Positions 6,552 to 9,980 of a stretch of 9,980 nucleotides of DNA are shown piece by piece. The DNA comes from Thioploca sp. (GTDB lineage: Bacteria > Pseudomonadota > Gammaproteobacteria > Beggiatoales > Beggiatoaceae). The notes beneath the pieces are model-generated. The model did not search any database. It saw only the letters and a program-made list of their open reading frames with translations, and was not told the origin of the DNA. Made by a program: the position numbers and the translations under genes. The stretch's first letter is position 1; each line of letters begins with the position of its first letter. The stretch covers positions 1-9,980 of the forward strand of contig DRQV01000170.1 of assembly GCA_011371325.1 (NCBI GenBank), written 5' to 3'.

Positions 6552-7634
6552 TTAACTATTATTAAATAAGGCTACACTCTTAACCCTTGCATAGACTGAC
6601 ATTCCTACTTGTAATTTCAATAAAAACCAAGATTTTTTAGTGATTCTAGTCAATAATAAAGTTCCAACAACATCTAATTTTACCATTAACTGCCCAGGGG
6701 ATTCATCTGTTACTTCTAAAATAGTAGCTCTAAAAGTATTAAGGATGCTAGAATTAACTTCATTTTCTAAAGCCAAACTAATATCTCTTGCATTCAATAC
6801 TACTCGAACCTTGGTATGTAATGGTAAATCTTCACGTCCTAAGCTTAATCTACCACCACTAAATTCTAAATAAGTAAGATGAAATTCCTCATCATGCTCA
6901 ATGACTGTTGCTTCAACAACAACTCCAGCTTCATATAAATGGGACAACGGTAAATCTAACCGAGTTAATATTTCTGCTAAAGTGCCACTTCCAATTAATT
7001 TTCCCTTATCAATCAGTAAAATGTTATCGGCCAATCGCATTACTTCCGCCACTGTGTGAGTAATATATATTATTGGGATGGATAGTTCGGTATGCAATTT
7101 TTCTAAATAGGGGAAAATTTCAGCTTTACTGGTATCATCAAGAGCAGTCATAGGTTCATCCATTAACAATAATTTAGGACTAGTAAGTAAGGCTCTGGCA
7201 ATAGCTACTCGTTGTTTTTCACCACCAGACAGCTTATTTGGATTACGTGTTAATAAAGAAACAATTCCTAATAATTCAACAACATTATCAAATATTACTT
7301 TACGTTTTATTAAATGAGTACGTTGCAAGCCATATTCGAGATTCTTCTTTACTGAAAGATGAGCAAATAAACTTGCTTCTTGAAAAACATATCCTATAGG
7401 ACGTTGATGAGTAGGTAAGAAAAATTGCCTAGTTTCATCTTGCCAACAATGATCATTTACTTTCAAATAGCCAGATTTAGCTCTCTCTAAACCAGCTATA
7501 CAACGTAATAAAGTAGTTTTACCAGAGCCGGAAGCACCAAAAATTGCTGTTACTCCATTGCTGGGAATGTTAAACTCAAGATCAAGCAAAAAATTATCTT
7601 GTATTAAGTAAAAATATCCTTGTATTTTTGGCAT
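6552..7634 (-). CDS. modC: Molybdate-type ABC transporter ATP-binding protein (ModC)
   Basis: ModC is the ATPase of the ModABC molybdate importer. The 360-residue protein has Walker A GASGSGKT (33-40), a Q-loop Q85 in FQEASLF, signature LSGGE (135-139), Walker B LLLMDE (155-160) and H-loop H193. A linker LDLPLSHLYEAGVVVEATV typical of ModC follows, then a C-terminal TOBE/Mop domain at about 298-357 that binds oxyanion in ModC regulation. The specific match to ModC, rather than sulfate or iron ABC ATPases, comes from this linker and the single TOBE repeat. No modA or modB is in the window; the neighbours are a cyclase (8 bases upstream) and rseC. No ribosome site is visible before the ATG, so it may rely on coupling to the cyclase gene. 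A different permease partner is possible. Confidence 0.9.
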   Translation of the reverse strand: MPKIQGYFYLIQDNFLLDLEFNIPSNGVTAIFGASGSGKTTLLRCIAGLERAKSGYLKVNDHCWQDETRQFFLPTHQRPIGYVFQEASLFAHLSVKKNLEYGLQRTHLIKRKVIFDNVVELLGIVSLLTRNPNKLSGGEKQRVAIARALLTSPKLLLMDEPMTALDDTSKAEIFPYLEKLHTELSIPIIYITHTVAEVMRLADNILLIDKGKLIGSGTLAEILTRLDLPLSHLYEAGVVVEATVIEHDEEFHLTYLEFSGGRLSLGREDLPLHTKVRVVLNARDISLALENEVNSSILNTFRATILEVTDESPGQLMVKLDVVGTLLLTRITKKSWFLLKLQVGMSVYARVKSVALFNNS

Positions 7635-7642
7635 ATTGAAAT

Positions 7643-9508
7643 TTATAAACTATAATAAACCGTTAGTAACTTAGCTTTTATATTTTGGGAAATACTAGTA
7701 AAATAAATATATATGCTATTATCAGGATATTGCTTTAAAACCTTGGCATAGATATCTTCATTGGATAAATTGGCTATTTCAATATTTAATTTTAAATCAC
7801 TCAATGGTTTAGGTAAAATATCTCCACTTGTTTTACAATGAATTACTGCTCCATTTGCTGATAATTTTATTATCTTGCCAACAATCTCTTGTGTACCAAC
7901 ATGTTTTTCTTCTATAACTGCGTATTTTAATGTAATTTCATGTTTTAATTGCTTAAATATCTCTTGCTCTTTAGTCAAAGATAAATTATATTTACCAACA
8001 ATTCCTCCTATTTCATAAATTGCTGTCTCTTGCTTAATACCTTTAGGCCTTACCATCTTTTTCGACCAAACTTTAACGATATTTTTTACCTGATTCAAGG
8101 TTGTTTCAGAAATAAATATTTGCCCACCAATAGTATAAGATTCAATTCGATAAGTTAGGTTTACATTGTTACCTATCGCACTATAATGAGTACGTTTTTC
8201 AGAACCAACATTACCAACAATTACTTCACCAGTATTAATTCCAATCCCCATTTCTAATGGTGCTACTTCCCATGTTTTTAACTCTTCATTTATTACTTTC
8301 ATGGCTTGTTGCATTGCTATTGCACAAGCTACAGCTCTTTCTGGATCATCATCACGATGTACCGGAGCTCCAAAAAAAACTAAAATACCATCCCCCAAAA
8401 ATTGGTTGATAGTACCATTATATTTAGTAATAACATCAGCCATTACTCCTAAATAAAGATTAAGAATTTTAATAACTTGTTCCGATGGTAATATATTAGC
8501 TTGAGCAGTAAATCCTCGTAAATCAGAAGTTAAAATTGTAATTTCTCTACGATCACCACCAAGAGCTAAACCAGATTCAGTTTCCAATAAAGTATCAACG
8601 ATTTCATCAGTAATATAACGGCCAAATATTTGTCTAATTAATTCATTTTTACGTTGCAATTCTGCGGTACGTTCTTCTACTAATTGTTCAAGAGATAAAT
8701 TATATTTTTCTAACTGAACATATGATTGTTTAAGATTTTTGGCCATATCTGCAAATGCAGTAGCTAACACTCCAATTTCATCATCATATTGAGTATTAAT
8801 AACGGCAGAAAAATCTCCAGTGGCTAATTTACGAGCAGAAGCTGTTAATTCTATCAATGGTTTTGAAATTCTTGCGGAAATCATGAAAACAGCAATAAAA
8901 GCAATAATTAAAAATATAATTGCCATAATTACGGATTGAATTATCATCCATCTAATTTGTTTATTTAATTCTTGTTTAGACTTTTCAATTTTTTCTACAA
9001 TTTTTGCCATGGAAAAACCTAATCGTAACACTCCCCAAGGTTGGGTGCTAATCTGAATTGGTCTGATAAATTCAGTTATTTTTATACCATCAAGTTTTAA
9101 CTTTTGTTGAGTTGCACGCTTTTGTTCTACTGCAAATATATCCTCTTTATTAGTTAGAAATTCCAATTCAAGCTCTGGTTTTAAAGTATGGATATATACT
9201 TCTTGTTCCATATTTATCAATATACCATATATCAAATCTTCATTATTTTTAACAGCATTATTAATCAAATCACTAATTGCGGAAAAATTAAAAGCGGCTA
9301 TTTCAATTTCAACTTGATTAGCTATATTATCACTAAGTGTTTGTTCACGTTTTAAGTTATTTTCTAGCAATAAAATTTTACGGTTAGTAAGTTCTTTTTC
9401 CAAAATATGTTGTTTTGACCAAATTTGTATATAAGTCAATGTAAATAACACAGCTATGATAAGACTTAACATGATACCTAGTAACCGCCAACGAATTCCA
9501 TAATTCAT
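7643..9508 (-). CDS. Membrane class III nucleotide cyclase with periplasmic sensor, HAMP and C-terminal PilZ-like domain
   Basis: The 621-residue product is a receptor-type cyclase. Segments in order: membrane helix at about 10-28, a periplasmic sensor at about 29-188 (cache-like, ending in the common PWGVLRLGFS), a second helix at about 188-210, a HAMP domain at about 211-264 and a coiled-coil signalling helix at about 265-295. The class III catalytic domain follows at about 320-500, then a C-terminal tail at about 530-621. Metal ligands D329 (LTSDLRGFT) and D373 (FLGDGILVFFG) and the transition-state N450 and R454 are present. At the base-specifying positions Q369 replaces the usual Lys of adenylate cyclases and S443 stands at the Asp/Thr position, so cAMP versus cGMP is uncertain. 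The tail has LSANGAVIHC, like the PilZ strand motif, but no RxxxR. The start has GGAG 11 bases upstream and overlaps the binding-protein stop (ATGA). Confidence 0.9.
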   Translation of the reverse strand: MNYGIRWRLLGIMLSLIIAVLFTLTYIQIWSKQHILEKELTNRKILLLENNLKREQTLSDNIANQVEIEIAAFNFSAISDLINNAVKNNEDLIYGILINMEQEVYIHTLKPELELEFLTNKEDIFAVEQKRATQQKLKLDGIKITEFIRPIQISTQPWGVLRLGFSMAKIVEKIEKSKQELNKQIRWMIIQSVIMAIIFLIIAFIAVFMISARISKPLIELTASARKLATGDFSAVINTQYDDEIGVLATAFADMAKNLKQSYVQLEKYNLSLEQLVEERTAELQRKNELIRQIFGRYITDEIVDTLLETESGLALGGDRREITILTSDLRGFTAQANILPSEQVIKILNLYLGVMADVITKYNGTINQFLGDGILVFFGAPVHRDDDPERAVACAIAMQQAMKVINEELKTWEVAPLEMGIGINTGEVIVGNVGSEKRTHYSAIGNNVNLTYRIESYTIGGQIFISETTLNQVKNIVKVWSKKMVRPKGIKQETAIYEIGGIVGKYNLSLTKEQEIFKQLKHEITLKYAVIEEKHVGTQEIVGKIIKLSANGAVIHCKTSGDILPKPLSDLKLNIEIANLSNEDIYAKVLKQYPDNSIYIYFTSISQNIKAKLLTVYYSL

Positions 9509-9980
9509 TGAATTATATTCTCCACTGAAGATAGAGCAGAGTGATTGATATTAATATTATATTCTCGTACTTTCTTTAAATTTAATGTTACATTGGAACC
9601 AGCAGGAAGCTGAATTTTTTCTTCTTCATCAATCGATTGTTTCTCTATAATGCTTTTAGCTAAATCAGCCGCTTGCCGTCCCATAGTCGGTAAATCAGCT
9701 GCAATAGTTAATACTGCTCCATATTTAGTGAATAGAGTATTATAGGCAAATATAGGTTTTTTCACCGTATTCGTTATATCAAATATTTGTTGTACTTGAT
9801 TAGCATTATGTAAAACTATTGGATCAGAAATTAGCCATAAAGCATCTACTTTAGTTAATAATTTTTCTAATTTTTGAAAAATTTCGGTAGTATTTGTTAT
9901 ATTTTGACCATGTAATGATAATCCAACTTCTTCAGCTTGGGAAACAGCTAATTCAAACCATTGGCTATTATGATTTTCAC
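9505..9980 (-). CDS. C-terminal part of a PF04392-type ABC substrate-binding protein
   Basis: The frame is open from the window edge (first full codon at 9978) to TGA at 9507-9505, giving 157 residues of a C-terminal half. The sequence contains DALWLISDPIVLHNANQV, then KKPIFAYNTLFTKYGAVLTI, ADLPTMGRQAADLAKSII, NVTLNLKKVREYNININ and a final helix. The run 'YGAxLxxxxDxxxMGRQAAxLAxxI' followed by 'NLKxxxxxxxxI' is characteristic of the ABC_sub_bind family (PF04392) of periplasmic binding proteins. The ligand is unknown; relatives are predicted for diverse small molecules. A signal peptide would be upstream, outside the window. The stop codon overlaps the cyclase ATG, suggesting the two work as a receptor-cyclase pair rather than as part of a transporter. 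No permease is seen on the visible side. Confidence 0.88.
   Translation of the reverse strand, partial: ENHNSQWFELAVSQAEEVGLSLHGQNITNTTEIFQKLEKLLTKVDALWLISDPIVLHNANQVQQIFDITNTVKKPIFAYNTLFTKYGAVLTIAADLPTMGRQAADLAKSIIEKQSIDEEEKIQLPAGSNVTLNLKKVREYNININHSALSSVENIIQ

Noticed and set aside
1..9980. CRISPR arrays, tRNA or rRNA genes, intact insertion sequences
   Set aside because: No regularly spaced repeats, no cloverleaf or conserved rRNA stretches, and no intact transposase were seen on either strand.

Overview
The window looks like a chromosomal piece of an AT-rich gammaproteobacterium. The order rseC, mucD, glutaredoxin-like gene, lepA, lepB is a gammaproteobacterial arrangement, and in Pseudomonas algU-mucABCD sits just before lepA-lepB-rnc. 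The low GC, a decayed CHAT-TPR gene and a large membrane-bound class III cyclase next to a PF04392 binding protein fit the filamentous sulfur-oxidiser group (Beggiatoa/Thiotrichales). That placement is an inference from gene style, not a database result.

Layout. Positions 1-1600 are debris. They hold the first 37 codons of an unrecognised, possibly phage-like gene (minus strand), a broken TPR gene of the CHAT-associated type (minus strand, at least three frameshifts and one stop), a short von Willebrand factor A (VWA) remnant carrying a MIDAS motif (plus strand), an 11-bp perfect hairpin and about 325 bases without a gene. Positions 1599-9980 are dense and intact, with eight genes all on the minus strand. 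In order of transcription they are a PF04392-type periplasmic binding protein (5' end outside the window), a HAMP class III nucleotide cyclase, modC, rseC, mucD/degQ, a small glutaredoxin-like gene, lepA and lepB.

How the genes fit together. Three junctions are 4-base ATGA stop/start overlaps: binding protein/cyclase, mucD/glutaredoxin and glutaredoxin/lepA. These suggest two translationally coupled blocks. The first block (binding protein, cyclase, modC) looks like a periplasmic ligand-sensing module that feeds a cyclic nucleotide signal, with an orphan molybdate-type ATPase behind it. The second block (rseC, mucD, grx, lepA, lepB) concerns envelope quality control, redox, ribosome function and protein export. 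A good extended -10 promoter lies just before mucD and could drive the second block on its own. The sigma-E part (algU, mucA, mucB) that normally precedes rseC/mucC is absent; the cyclase module sits there instead. The usual rnc-era continuation after lepB is also absent, and the debris field begins there.

The most interesting candidate system is the binding protein plus cyclase pair. The cyclase has unusual residues at the positions that set base specificity (Q369 and S443) and a C-terminal PilZ-like domain that lacks the RxxxR c-di-GMP signature.
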